From Cristatella mucedo (Eukaryota > Bryozoa > Phylactolaemata > Cristatellidae): DNA of 20,000 nt. Both the position numbers and the translations under genes were made by a program. Within the stretch, counting starts at the first letter, position 1; every line of letters begins with the position of its first letter. The notes under the pieces are model-generated. The model worked only from the letters and a program-made list of their open reading frames with translations. It was not told where the DNA came from and ran no database searches. Below are positions 1-9,400 of the stretch, in pieces. The stretch covers positions 7,907,501 through 7,927,500 of the forward strand of contig WPIO01000009.1 of the NCBI GenBank assembly GCA_009760855.2, read 5' to 3'.

Positions 1-1900
1 AGGATCTCAATGAACTTTCTGGTGTCGGAGGTTATTAATGCACTTAGTGGTCGTAAAGTATTGACAAATTTAGAATCAAGTCTTGGTGCTGGATGGTCTG
101 ATACAGCTGGTACACATTGCATGTTGGTTATTATTGTCTATTTTTCGCTGAAATTAATTTGCGGATCAAAGAATGCTAAAATAATAATTATTTCACTCGA
201 ATACCACATATGGTGGCAAAATGCTTTAATGGTAGCCTGCCTAATGGCTTGATCACTGTATTCAGACCATTGGCGTTGCAAACGAAGATCATTATCGTGT
301 GAAGTAACTACACGAAGAACCCGAAACCATGCTTCAATGTAAACGTCGCAGATAAACAAGAGAAACTTAAAAATTTTCATTTCTTCACCAGCTTTCAATT
401 TGAACTGAGACCTGAACATCCACATTTTGAATGAATAAATAATTCTGGCCATCCAACGTGCCTGGTGCAAAGTTCCAGGTGCTGTGAAATTAACACCGCG
501 CCTTGGAGTTCCACCTAGAAAGAAGATTGCTAGTTCCACGAGTTCCTTGTAATCATCTTAGGGTTGATGGATGACAATATTTGTTTCAGGGAAATGAATT
601 ATCCGAGCTTTGATGTCAACAGTATCTATCTCTACGGTATCTGCTGCTGTCTTGAAATTGCTTTGGTTGATCCGATTCCAATGCTCGAGAATCTCTTATA
701 CAAAAAAGAATATCTGGACCTGTGGATTTAGCTATTTTCATTATAGAAAAGGTCTTCTCAGCTGCAATTTGCATAATGTGTTTCCTAGATGTAAGATATA
801 CAAGTTCATGGTCAAGAACTTTCTGTATTAGACTGCATATACGTGCATACTGACCCGTGTTGCAAGCAGTTGTGTCAAAATATAAATTTCTTGTAATGTC
901 GCGAACATTCCTGTCATGGATACATTGCACTACAGCGGCTGCCTGTGCTTCTGTGGTGTCGGAAGTAATTTTTGGAACGCCAAGTAGTTGTTCTGTTTCA
1001 ACACCGGTTACAATAACGGGCAGTGTATCAACATTCTCCTTCCCAGTGATGTCAGGCAACAGCTTTCAGTCTCAGTGAATAACTAACGCTGAACTAGCAG
1101 GGAATTAATTTCTCAGGTCTGTTGCGAACTCTTACCGATATTGCATTCTGGCCCGACGGATAGAGCTAAAATTCAGTGGCAACTTCTGAACTTCACGGAC
1201 AAGAGCATCAGCTGTAGCATCCAACAGATAAGGAGCTTCTCTGTCTGTTACTTAAGTTCGATCCAAAGCTGACGCTACATGTTTTATAATACAAGTGCTT
1301 TTGCTTGGCTTAAATGAAGACGGTTACTTTTTTGATGTCTCATAAGCAACTGGCTCTTCCGCACTAGTTGCATCACTTTCATCTTACTCAGTGCTACTAA
1401 TTAATACTAACGAAAAGTTTCTGGTTAGAAGTTCTATGTCTTTCTTTAACTTTGTACTACGAGCTTCCCCCGTTTCTTTCTACTATTTTCTCTTAATTCC
1501 ACACGCCGCTTCATAATTTCGTCTACTTCTGCCATATAGCCTTTTCTGCCTTCTCTCTGAGCGATCAAGGATGTCCGACCCTCGGGGATCTCGATCAGTG
1601 CTTGTGCATTCTTGTAAGAAATATAAAATTTGGTCCAAACGTTTGGAAAATGTCACCTCCTTTGCTATGCAAATAACCGCTCAATGTTTCCCTGCCATCT
1701 CCAGCCATTCGTTGTGGATTTCTAGAATTCGAATAACTATATCATCCAGATGGGCAGTTAGGATGCCGGCTTTCTCCGAAACGTCAAAAAACGTGTTGCA
1801 CTGTTACATTGACACTTTCTTTCAGCACCATGTTCAGCTCTTTGTGGTGATAAAAGAAGACTGACAAAGTCTCACGCACTAACGGCAACTTCTTAGCTTG
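1..1900 (-). pseudogene. Decayed transposase-like gene of a DNA-transposon-derived family
   Basis: Two open stretches on the minus strand, 1059-616 and 539-138, read N- to C-terminally as parts of one protein. The first carries a LPVIVTG segment, EQLLGVPKI and FDTTACNTG. The second carries FFLGGTPRRGVNF, a PGTLHQARWMA segment and an AWF motif. From memory this motif order matches a family of uncharacterised transposon-derived proteins common in arthropods and other invertebrates, possibly with an RNase-H-like (hAT-type) core; I could not search to confirm. The copy is dead: the frame shifts near 655-665 and there is an in-frame TAA at 558-560. More N-terminal similarity (for example KLPLNFSSIRRAR, near 1150-1190) is scattered over about 1080-1900 with many stops. 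Its C-terminal end may lie outside the window. No terminal inverted repeats were identified, so both outer limits are approximate. Confidence 0.6.
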
Positions 1901-2136
1901 GCTAAAGTTAGAGGCAGGTGCTCTAATCAGTCACAGCCAATGAGACTAATGTCTTGTCTTCGTGGCTTCATTCTTTTTAGTTGTGGTGGTGGCCATTGCA
2001 AACCAGTGATCACTGAAACAAAAAACTGCATCGTTGATAATTTAGCCAAATGGCATACTTCTCAAAGTTAATTGCTCCAAACGCATGGAACTAGCCTATT
2101 CCTTCACATTATGTAATATTCATGATAGCTACAAGA
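1900..2136. other. Unassigned AT-rich spacer
   Basis: Between the transposase remnant and the first SINE I see no open frame with recognisable motifs, no repeat and no RNA gene. It may hold the non-coding end of the DNA transposon. Confidence 0.4.
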
Positions 2137-2275
2137 GCTGGTTTGGTCTAGCGGTTAAGGTGCTTACTCCGACCAAGGTCTGACTGAGGTCGTGGGCTCA
2201 AACCCCGAGGCATATGTAAAGCGCCTGAATAGAGATTAAGTTCTCTTGGGGCGCTATATAAATGAATTATATTAA
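2137..2275 (+). mobile_element. tRNA-derived SINE, copy 1
   Basis: A polymerase III A box (TGGTCTAGCGGTTAAGG, 2144-2160) is followed about 50 nt later by a B box (GGGCTCAAACC, 2194-2204). After this tRNA-like head comes a short body beginning AAGCGCCTGAAT and a tail with GGCGCTATATAAATGAA. The same head, body and tail recur at 15151-15300 (plus) and 18558-18699 (minus), so this is a dispersed SINE family and not a tRNA gene. No clear target-site duplication was identified in the AT-rich flank. Confidence 0.85.
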
Positions 2276-2334
2276 CTATATTCAATGGTATTTAATATAA
2301 ATTTAAACTTAATAAATAACAAGAATTATAAACT

Positions 2335-3550
2335 CTGCTTGTTTTGCTCGATCTTTCGGCAGCTTTTGATACTATCGATCACAAAGTTCTTCTAGAGCGC
2401 CTCTCATCTCGCCTGGGCATCACTGGCACAGCTCTGCAATGGTTCAGGTCCTATCTCAGCGGGAGACTCCAGAGAATTGACGTGAATGGACAATGATCAT
2501 CCGAAGTACCTCTGAAATATGGAATTCTTTTCACGGTTTATACTTTCCCTTTTGCTGATGTGATTGCCAAGCACAATCTAGGTTTTAACTTCTATGCAGA
2601 TGACACTCAGTTGTACATTTGCTTTGATCCCTCCCAGTCTTCGAGCACCTCGAATTCTCTCAACTCACCTGCTGCATGTATTGATGACATCTGCATATGG
2701 ATGGAAGCAAATTTTCTAAAACTAAACGATGATAAAACTAACTTACTAGTTATGGGAAAACCCAGTCTGATTCACAAATTGGAAAGGCTGACGCTCAAAA
2801 TTGGCTCTGACAGCATATCTCTTGTTGAATCGGCTCGAAATCTAGGTGTCATGTTCCAAAGTGACCTCTCATTAAACGACCACATCAGCTCCACAATCAA
2901 GTCTGCATACTTTCAGCTACATAACATTGCTAACATTCGGGCTTGTTTAGATAAAGATACCACGTCCAAGTTGGTCCATGCATCTGTGACATCCCGTCTT
3001 GACTTCTGCAACTCACTGCTCGCTGGCCTACCGGCATGTGCAATCAGGCGCTTACAGCTGGTGCATTACTCCGCAGCTAGGCTTGTCTGTCGTGAGCGTC
3101 GCAGTTGCCACATCACATCACTTCTCGCCGACCTGCACTGGCTACCAGTCAAGCAACAGATCGACTTCAAGGTTTTGTCGCTCACTTTTAGGGCACTTCA
3201 TTCTTTGGCTCCAGCCTATCTCTCAGATCTGCTCCCTCACCAGGCCAAGCATCGCACCACCCGAATTTCGGAATGCAACAGTTTACCAATACCTCATACA
3301 AACCTCAAATCCTTTAGAGACCATGAATTTAGTTCGTATGCTCCCAAAGCCTGGAACTCACTCCCGAATTGTGTCACAACACCCCTGACTTGACCACATT
3401 TAAAAAGAACTCCCTCCTTCATCTTCGTCTTCTTCTGTACGATCAGCTCCAGGCAGCTTGCCCAGCATCCCTTAAGTCAAAGGCTTACGAAAATGGCTGA
3501 CCTTTAATCCAGTTCTATCTTCGGAGTGCCAGGAAGCATATGATGTCTTT
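2335..3550 (+). mobile_element. 5'-truncated, inactive L2/CR1-like non-LTR retrotransposon (reverse transcriptase, C-terminal part)
   Basis: One frame from 2338 reads [13 protein letters not shown] (RT motif A region), then SYLSGR, then FYADDTQLY with the YADD catalytic site at 2593-2604. It continues through the C-terminal region typical of the L2/CR1 group: DFCNSLLAGLPA, SAARLV, LHWLPVKQQIDFK, LAPAYLSDLL and AWNSLP. The copy is defective in several ways. It lacks the RT N-terminus and any endonuclease. It has an in-frame TGA at 2494-2496. Between LKYG and ILF it lacks the conserved RT motif B segment, as an in-frame loss. A frameshift near 3380-3390 ends the open frame early, while similarity continues in another frame (PDLTTFKKNSLLHLR). 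Clade assignment rests on motif style, not a tree. Confidence 0.9.
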
Positions 3551-3630
3551 TTTTAAGGTTTTGGAAGTTGAATAAAAGGCCCAGTCACCTTACTGGACTG
3601 TTGACCATTGATCTTATTGACTACAACCAA

Positions 3631-3663
3631 AGCTGATCGCAAGGATAGTGGAACGTAGGGTAG

Positions 3664-3698
<35 letters not shown>

Positions 3699-3749
3699 TA
3701 TATATATAGTAGATAGGATAGCTGATCGCAAGGATAGTGGAACGTAGGG
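3631..3749. repeat. 30-bp direct duplication enclosing a (TA)n microsatellite
   Basis: The 30-bp segment starting AGCTGATCGCAAGGATAGTG occurs identically at 3631-3660 and 3720-3749. Between the copies is a (TA)n tract (about 3664-3709) with a single GT interruption. Target-site-duplication-like flanking or a slippage-driven duplication would both give this layout. Confidence 0.9.
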
Positions 3750-3892
3750 ATTATGAAATTAGAATGTTTCGCTGAACAAGTGTTGAGTTGAGATACAACT
3801 TTGCTACACAGAGGTCCAGCCTTTATGCTCTGCAACTTTCCACTAGCTCTTCTTTCCACTAAATGCAACGAGAAGTTAATCCGTTTTTGGTT

Positions 3893-4200
3893 TCTTTTTA
3901 AATGTGGTCAAGTCAGGGGATGTTCTGACGCAAGTCAGGAGGGAGTTCCAGGCTTTGGGAGCATACGAAATAAATGCACGGTCTCCAAAGGATTCGAGAT
4001 TCGTACGAGGTATACATAAACGATTGGATTCCGAAAAGCAGCGGGTGATACTATGCTTAGCCTGGTGGAGTAGTAGATTTGATAGGCCGACAGGAGCCAG
4101 AGAATGAATGGACCTAGAAGTGAGTGACAGAACCTTGAAGTCAATGCGCTGCTTGACCGGGAGCCGGTGCAGGTCGGCGAGAAGTGGTGCCGGGGCATGC
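3893..4200 (-). mobile_element. Second L2-like LINE 3' fragment, inverted relative to the first
   Basis: Read on the minus strand from 4200 to 3893 this gives RLPVKQRIDFKVLSL, SIHSLAPVGLSNLL, FISYAPKAWNSLL and SPDLTTFKK. These match the C-terminal part of the 2335-3550 copy in order. In this copy the SPDLTTFKK junction stays in frame, which shows that the plus-strand copy carries the frameshift. Similarity stops near 3893 and near 4200, where the GC-rich domain begins. Confidence 0.82.
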
Positions 4201-4262
4201 TGCGGGCGCCGTTTGGCTTCTTAATTAAGTATCGCTTGCACTCGGGAAAGACCATAACAGCA

Positions 4263-4356
<94 letters not shown>

Positions 4357-4366
4357 TGCGGCGGTG
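4263..4366. repeat. (CGG)n trinucleotide tract
   Basis: This is an almost pure CGG run with one T interruption at 4281. It includes a perfect 75-bp stretch (4282-4356, 25 units) and ends in imperfect units. It lies about 650 bp upstream of the predicted start codon, at the edge of the CpG-rich domain. Open frames here coding only for Arg or Ala runs are artefacts of the repeat. Confidence 0.95.
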
Positions 4367-4584
4367 GCCTTTGCTTGTCGATCAGCACGCGAGCGCTCGT
4401 GGGCGCCGTTCAAATTTCCTTCAGATGCATTGGAGGTTCGAATGATGGTGGTCGGGAGAGGCGAGCTAATTTGTATCGAATAATTGCATGGCTGCTAAAT
4501 TTCCTCGCGAAGAACGAGGCCCTTAAGCCGGTCGATTGGGCAAGAACATCGCGGCAGCCCGTTTGTCCGCAGTCGCTTCAGTTT

Positions 4585-4587
<3 letters not shown>

Positions 4588-4623
<36 letters not shown>
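4588..4623. repeat. (CGC)n trinucleotide tract
   Basis: Twelve perfect CGC units lie in the GC-rich region upstream of the CAP-domain gene. Confidence 0.95.
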
Positions 4624-4696
4624 GCATTTAGCCGATCCCGGGTAACGATCGGCTTCAGCGCTCCTTGCGCGAATCGACGCGGCGAGGGACTTCAAA

Positions 4697-4723
4697 AGCG
4701 GGCGCTTCGTAGAAGCGCCCGCT
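4697..4723. repeat. Perfect 12-bp inverted repeat with 3-nt loop
   Basis: AGCGGGCGCTTC (4697-4708), loop GTA, then its exact reverse complement (4712-4723). There is no following T run or coding context to suggest a terminator. It is the first of several perfect GC-rich fold-backs in the window. Confidence 0.9.
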
Positions 4724-4779
4724 GAGAGAGAGAGACGTCCTGCGCTCGCTTTGATCTTCTCGAATCGCCTTACGCAAGC

Positions 4780-5017
4780 GTCCTCCGGCGCGTGTCAGCT
4801 TAACGAGGACGCGTGCGCGTCCGCGAAGTCGACGCTCGCTCCGCTAGTCGCCCAGACGCGGTCGGCTGGCTGCCTCCCGGGCCCGCCCGTCTGCTGACGT
4901 CACAGCCGGCTGCTCGTTATAGGCAGACCGCAAGCCCCAGAGCCAGCAAGCGAGCGAGCGAGCGAGAGCGCGTCTGCACCTTCTTGTCTGAGCCAGCCGA
5001 CGGACCGGGGCGCGACC
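4780..5017 (+). promoter_or_regulatory. Probable CpG-rich promoter and 5' UTR of the CAP-EGF-ShKT gene
   Basis: The sequence is dense in CpG. It contains GC-box-like GGGCCCGCCC near 4879-4888 and a perfect cAMP-response-element palindrome TGACGTCA at 4895-4902. A weak TATA-like TTATAGG lies near 4917. The transcription start cannot be fixed from sequence. The predicted ATG at 5018 sits in GCGACCATGG, with A at -3 and G at +4. CRE-binding by CREB/ATF-type factors is family knowledge; use of this site is inferred. Confidence 0.5.
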
Positions 5018-5156
5018 ATGGATCGCACTGCTGCCGCCACTCGCGCCACCGCGCGCCGCTGCTCCATCGTCCGGCCGCCGCTCTTAGCCGTGGCGCTGGT
5101 GAGCTGCCTCGTGGCGACGGCGGCGGCGACGACGACGACGGGCGAGCTCCGCGCAG
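5018..5156 (+). CDS. Exon 1: start codon and signal peptide
   Basis: The ATG has a strong Kozak context. The peptide begins with an Arg-containing N-region, followed by the hydrophobic core PPLLAVALVSCLVATAA and a Thr-rich stretch, as expected for a cleaved signal peptide. The exon ends GCGCAG|GTACGC in phase 1. An internal GTGAGC at 5099 could be an alternative phase-0 donor, but it would cut the hydrophobic core in half. Confidence 0.78.
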
Positions 5157-6419
5157 GTACGCTAGAGAGCTGGCGGCGGGCGTTCGCCCGGTCTCGCTGC
5201 GGCGGCCGCCGGTGCCGCGGGCCGCGCCCGGCGAATCGCGCTCGCTCGCCGGGCGCGGCCCGCGCGGCTTTCGCGGGGGCCGCCGTTCTACGGCGGCTCG
5301 CTGTGCCCGTTCTTAGGCGACGTCCATCCGAGACGCGTCCTACGAGAGGCGGCTCTCGCCGCGAACTCTGGATCGAGCAGCAGCGCTGTGGTGAGCAGAG
5401 CCGCCGTCGGCTCGCATTTGGCCGCGCGGCGCGCGCGCACCGCCCGCCGCCTCTACCGGGCGTCTGAGCGGCGGTCTCTCGCGCGCGCAAGACGCACGCT
5501 CGGGCTCTCGCCGTCGTTTGAGCTGGCAGCCGCAGCCGCAGCCGACTGACCGACCGCGCGCGCGCTTCGTCGCCCTGAGCAGGACGTGGCGCCCGACTGC
5601 GACGTCAAGTACTATCGGTTCAGCAGTACGCACACCGCGTGCCGCCAGCGATCGCCGACGGCCAGAAACGAAGGTTAGCGCGGCGGCGGCGCCTCAGCCG
5701 AGTCTGCTCCCTCAGCCTGTCGCTCGCGCCTCCCCCCCCCCGAGCGAGCGAGCCCGTTCACTCGGCGGGCGCGCTCCAGCGTTCGCCCCCTCGCCCCCTG
5801 TCGGCCCGGCGAGCCCCCAGGCGCGCGGCGTCGACTGCGACGCACCCGCGCACGCCGGACCGAAACAATGGCGCTGCGATCGCCCAGGCGTCGACGAATT
5901 CGCGAAGAAGCTGATCGTGAGCGTTCACAATCGCTACCGTGCGCAAGTCGACCGCTACCAGCAGCCGTCGGCGGCCAACATGCAGCGACTGGTAAGCGCG
6001 TCGTGGCTCTCCGGCCGGAATACGGCCCCTCGGCAGCGGGTTGTGGCCGGACTGCGGCGGGCGGGCGGCCCGTGTAACAGGCCGTAACCCTGTCGTAGGC
6101 GGATCCATTGCAAACATTATAAAGTTGACGATCCTTTGCAGTGTCGCCGCATCCATAGCGTACGAGTAGAATTCCGTGACACTCATTGTCTGCTGTTTCA
6201 TGGGCTACATTCCCGATGTCGTACGGAGTGCGGTTTTCGTAGTTTCCTTTGAAGACAGGCCGAGTAAAGTGTACGCTATACCAGGTTATTACAGGCTTAC
6301 TAGCGATGGCTTAGCACAAAGTGGATGCGTGGGGGCAACGTTGAGCGAATATCGCGACTCCGTTCCGAGGTCAAAGTACAAAACGAGTGCTTGAAATGAT
6401 CGACTTTTTATTGAGAAGA

Positions 6420-6476
<57 letters not shown>

Positions 6477-9400
6477 GATAACAGCATATAGCAAGGACAA
6501 AGTAGCATTCTAAATGCAGCTGCTACACTGAGTAGTAAAGATTGATTCTGCGTTAAACAGAAATAAGAAAGATGAGACAACAGGACTACCTCAGGACGAC
6601 TGTCATAATAATAAAGAGAAAACACATTCTCCAACTTCTCTTATTTATAGCCGAGGGCACTCAGAATCAAGAAGGGGAGATCTCTATTTTCAAAGGAAGA
6701 CTTTGTAGGTCTCCACAATAGAGAGCTATCTCGCGGGCAAGAGACTAGCCCTCACATCAAAAGGAGACCTGGCCCTGAAGCTGGGACCAGTAAGTACTGT
6801 ACTGTCACCTTCACCTCAGGCTCAGGGAGGGGAGAAGATAAGAAGGGATTTACACTCCGATATATACTGACCTCAAATACTACCAAGTAATACAACTGAC
6901 CCTAGCCAAATGCCTAGTTAGTTTGTAGAAGGTAATGACGATAAAGGTCATGTTTACAGATGCGAAACCCTTTCCACCTTGTTTAGCTTAGACCTTGACC
7001 TCTTACAGCCTCTTTCAGAGCCTTAGGGTTCGTCGTTGGAATATCATTCTGATTCCATGGCTATAGTTCCACTGCTCTTTATTATTTAGGACTCTTAAGA
7101 GTCATTATCAACATAGTTCAATGATGTCGGGACGTCACCCGAGAAGGGATACGTCAGAGTTATCTATCACGCTCCTCCAGTAGTCAATGGGTTGCGATGG
7201 GGAATATTTCTTTTCGTTATTTCAGAAGTTTTCTTCGTTTTTTCGCATTCTTCTGAGCCTACTTTCGTTGAAGACCCCTTCTCTCTCCCCCTTCTCTCTC
7301 CCCCTTCTCTCCCTTCTCCCCCTTCTCTCCCTTCCCGAGAGCCCCCTTCCCCCCAGGGCTCGCGTGCTGCGCGCCGACGCGACTGACTTCGCGTGACGCC
7401 TCCGCCTCCGATTGGTTCTTTCCTCGACCGAAAAGTACTGGGACGACGAGCTGGCGTCCGTGGCGCAGAGCTGGGCCGGCAACTGCTACTGGGAGCACGA
7501 CGCGTCTGCCGATCGCGCCATTCCAGGTAGGCGCAGCGCGCTGTGGTTTCGCAAAGCTCCCCTGGCGACTCGCCACCCCCTGGTAGCTGACGATATTGGC
7601 TCTCCTTAGAATGCTCGCCAACGCTGCGCCAGCGTCGACGGAGTGTCCCGCCGCGTCTGCCGCTGCGCAGCGGCAGACGCTCTCGCCACGCGTCGGGCAC
7701 ATGATCGGGCGCGACGTCCCCGGCCTTCGCCGGACGAACTGCGCAGCGCCGCCGCGCCGACGACCGGGTCGCGTTGCGTCGCAGCCGCGACGTGATCCAA
7801 TCGAAGGAATAGGGCGATCGCGGCGCCGACTCGCGTACGAGTCATTTGAGTCGACGTCGGGGCTCATTACCGCGAGAATGGTTCCGCGGGCGCGAAAGCG
7901 CACCCTGGCGGCAAGATCCTGCCGGAGCGGCGGCGGCGGCAGCGGCGCTCCGGCGTAAGTCCGCCGCCGCCGCATTGGCCGGCACTTCGAGAGTCGGTGC
8001 CTCATTTCGGAGAGGTGACGAGCTACGGCTTGAGCGGGCGCCAGTTCTCTGGCTCTCTGGGCTGCCTTAAGTAACCCGACCAGCGCCACTCGCCATCCGC
8101 CCAGCCCGCTCGCGGCGGGTGGGCCGATCGCCGTAGCCCGCCCGCCGCGAGCGAGCGCTCGACGCGAGAGCTCGGAGGGCCGCAGAGCGCGGCGCGGAGC
8201 GGCGTTTGGCAGCCTCGCGTCACTCGCCCCCCTTGCCAAGGAGGCAGCCTGACGACGCCACTCCGCCGGCGGCCGGCTGCGTGCGTCTGAGCGCTCCTAC
8301 TGCCTGCGCCCTAATTCGTGCGTCATAATGACTCGCGCGCCGCCTGCGCCCCAGCGCGCGGCTCGAGCGGCAGCCGCTGCGGGCGGCGCAGGCCAGCGCG
8401 GCTGTGGCGGCGGCGCCCGCCTGCCAGCGCGGCTCGCCTTTCCTTCGTCCTCTCCTCTGCGAGCGAGCGAGCGAGCGGAGAGAATCTGCGAGAGCTTCGG
8501 CTCTGAGCGCTGGCTACGACGTCCTGCCGGAAGCGTCGCGTTGGCGCTCGTCCGCCATGTCCGCTACTTAGCCGCCGCCTTTCCGAGTCGTCAGATCTCG
8601 AGGAGCCCTGCACTCGTCCGCTTTTAGCGGCGCCGCCATAGCTGTCTCGTCGCTATCGCGGGCGCCACTTCTGACGCCGAGGCGAGCGTCGTCGCACGGC
8701 CGTTTCCGTCGCCGTCGGTCGATGGCGCGCAACGTGGCGCGCCTTCGGACCGGACAGCCTTGCGACGGCCCGGGAATCAGCGGCCCCGCCCCGCCCGATC
8801 TGAGGGCCCCGCCCGATCTGAGGGCCCCGCCCGATCTGAGGGCCCCGCCCGATCTGAGGGCCCCGCCCGATCTGAGGGCCCCGCCCGATCTGAGGGCCCC
8901 GCCCGATCTGAGGGCCCCGCCCGATCTGAGGGCCCCGGCCCGATGTGCCGAGGAAGGAAGGTCGGGGAAGGCGACCGCGCCGGTAGCAAAGACGCTTAGC
9001 TTGCCCTCCCCCGCTCAGACGCGACTGCCGCACTCGCGTTTCGAGAAAGGCAGGGCGGGAGCGCTTTCCTCGTGCTACCGAGCCTCGTCCGTGCGTGCCG
9101 CATTCGGGGGTGGGTGGGGGGCGGTAACCTCTAGAGCTCGCGAAGCCGTGGGCTGGTGGCCCCGAGCTGACATTGGCCCTGAACGATGCAGCCGACAGCC
9201 CTCATCCCTACGACGGATCCCTTCGAAGCATCCCTTCGAAGCACGAGCTGATCGGCGGTCTAGCTTCCGGTATGCGAACCGTTGCGAAGTGCTTCCGCTC
9301 CATGGGCGCCTCCAGAGCTCGGGTCAGTTGAGAGAACTTACCTCAGCCTCAACATCTTAAATAGTAGCTGGAGCTCAATTATAACTGCAACTTATTCTCT

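Larger units (their letters stand above)
5992..7435 (+). other. Intron 4
   Basis: This 1.44-kb intron contains a less GC-rich middle (about 6100-7180) with a (GA)n run and an extended polypyrimidine block before the exon 5 acceptor. I recognise no gene or transposon in 6480-7180. Confidence 0.85.

Noticed and set aside
2999-3388. Second open frame inside the LINE
   Set aside because: It is an out-of-frame shadow of the reverse transcriptase. The matching minus-strand frame at 3935-4255 is the same shadow in the inverted copy.
4167-4445. Open frames coding for poly-Arg or poly-Ala across 4225-4480
   Set aside because: They are translations of the (CGG)n tract in different frames and on both strands, with no start context or other protein features.
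4712-4740. Hairpin as a transcription terminator
   Set aside because: Eukaryotic context, no T run after the stem, and it lies upstream of the gene.
7259-8239. Long minus-strand open frame of 326 codons
   Set aside because: It runs antisense across exon 5 in extremely GC-rich DNA where stop codons are rare; it shows no domain and is Arg/Ala-rich throughout.
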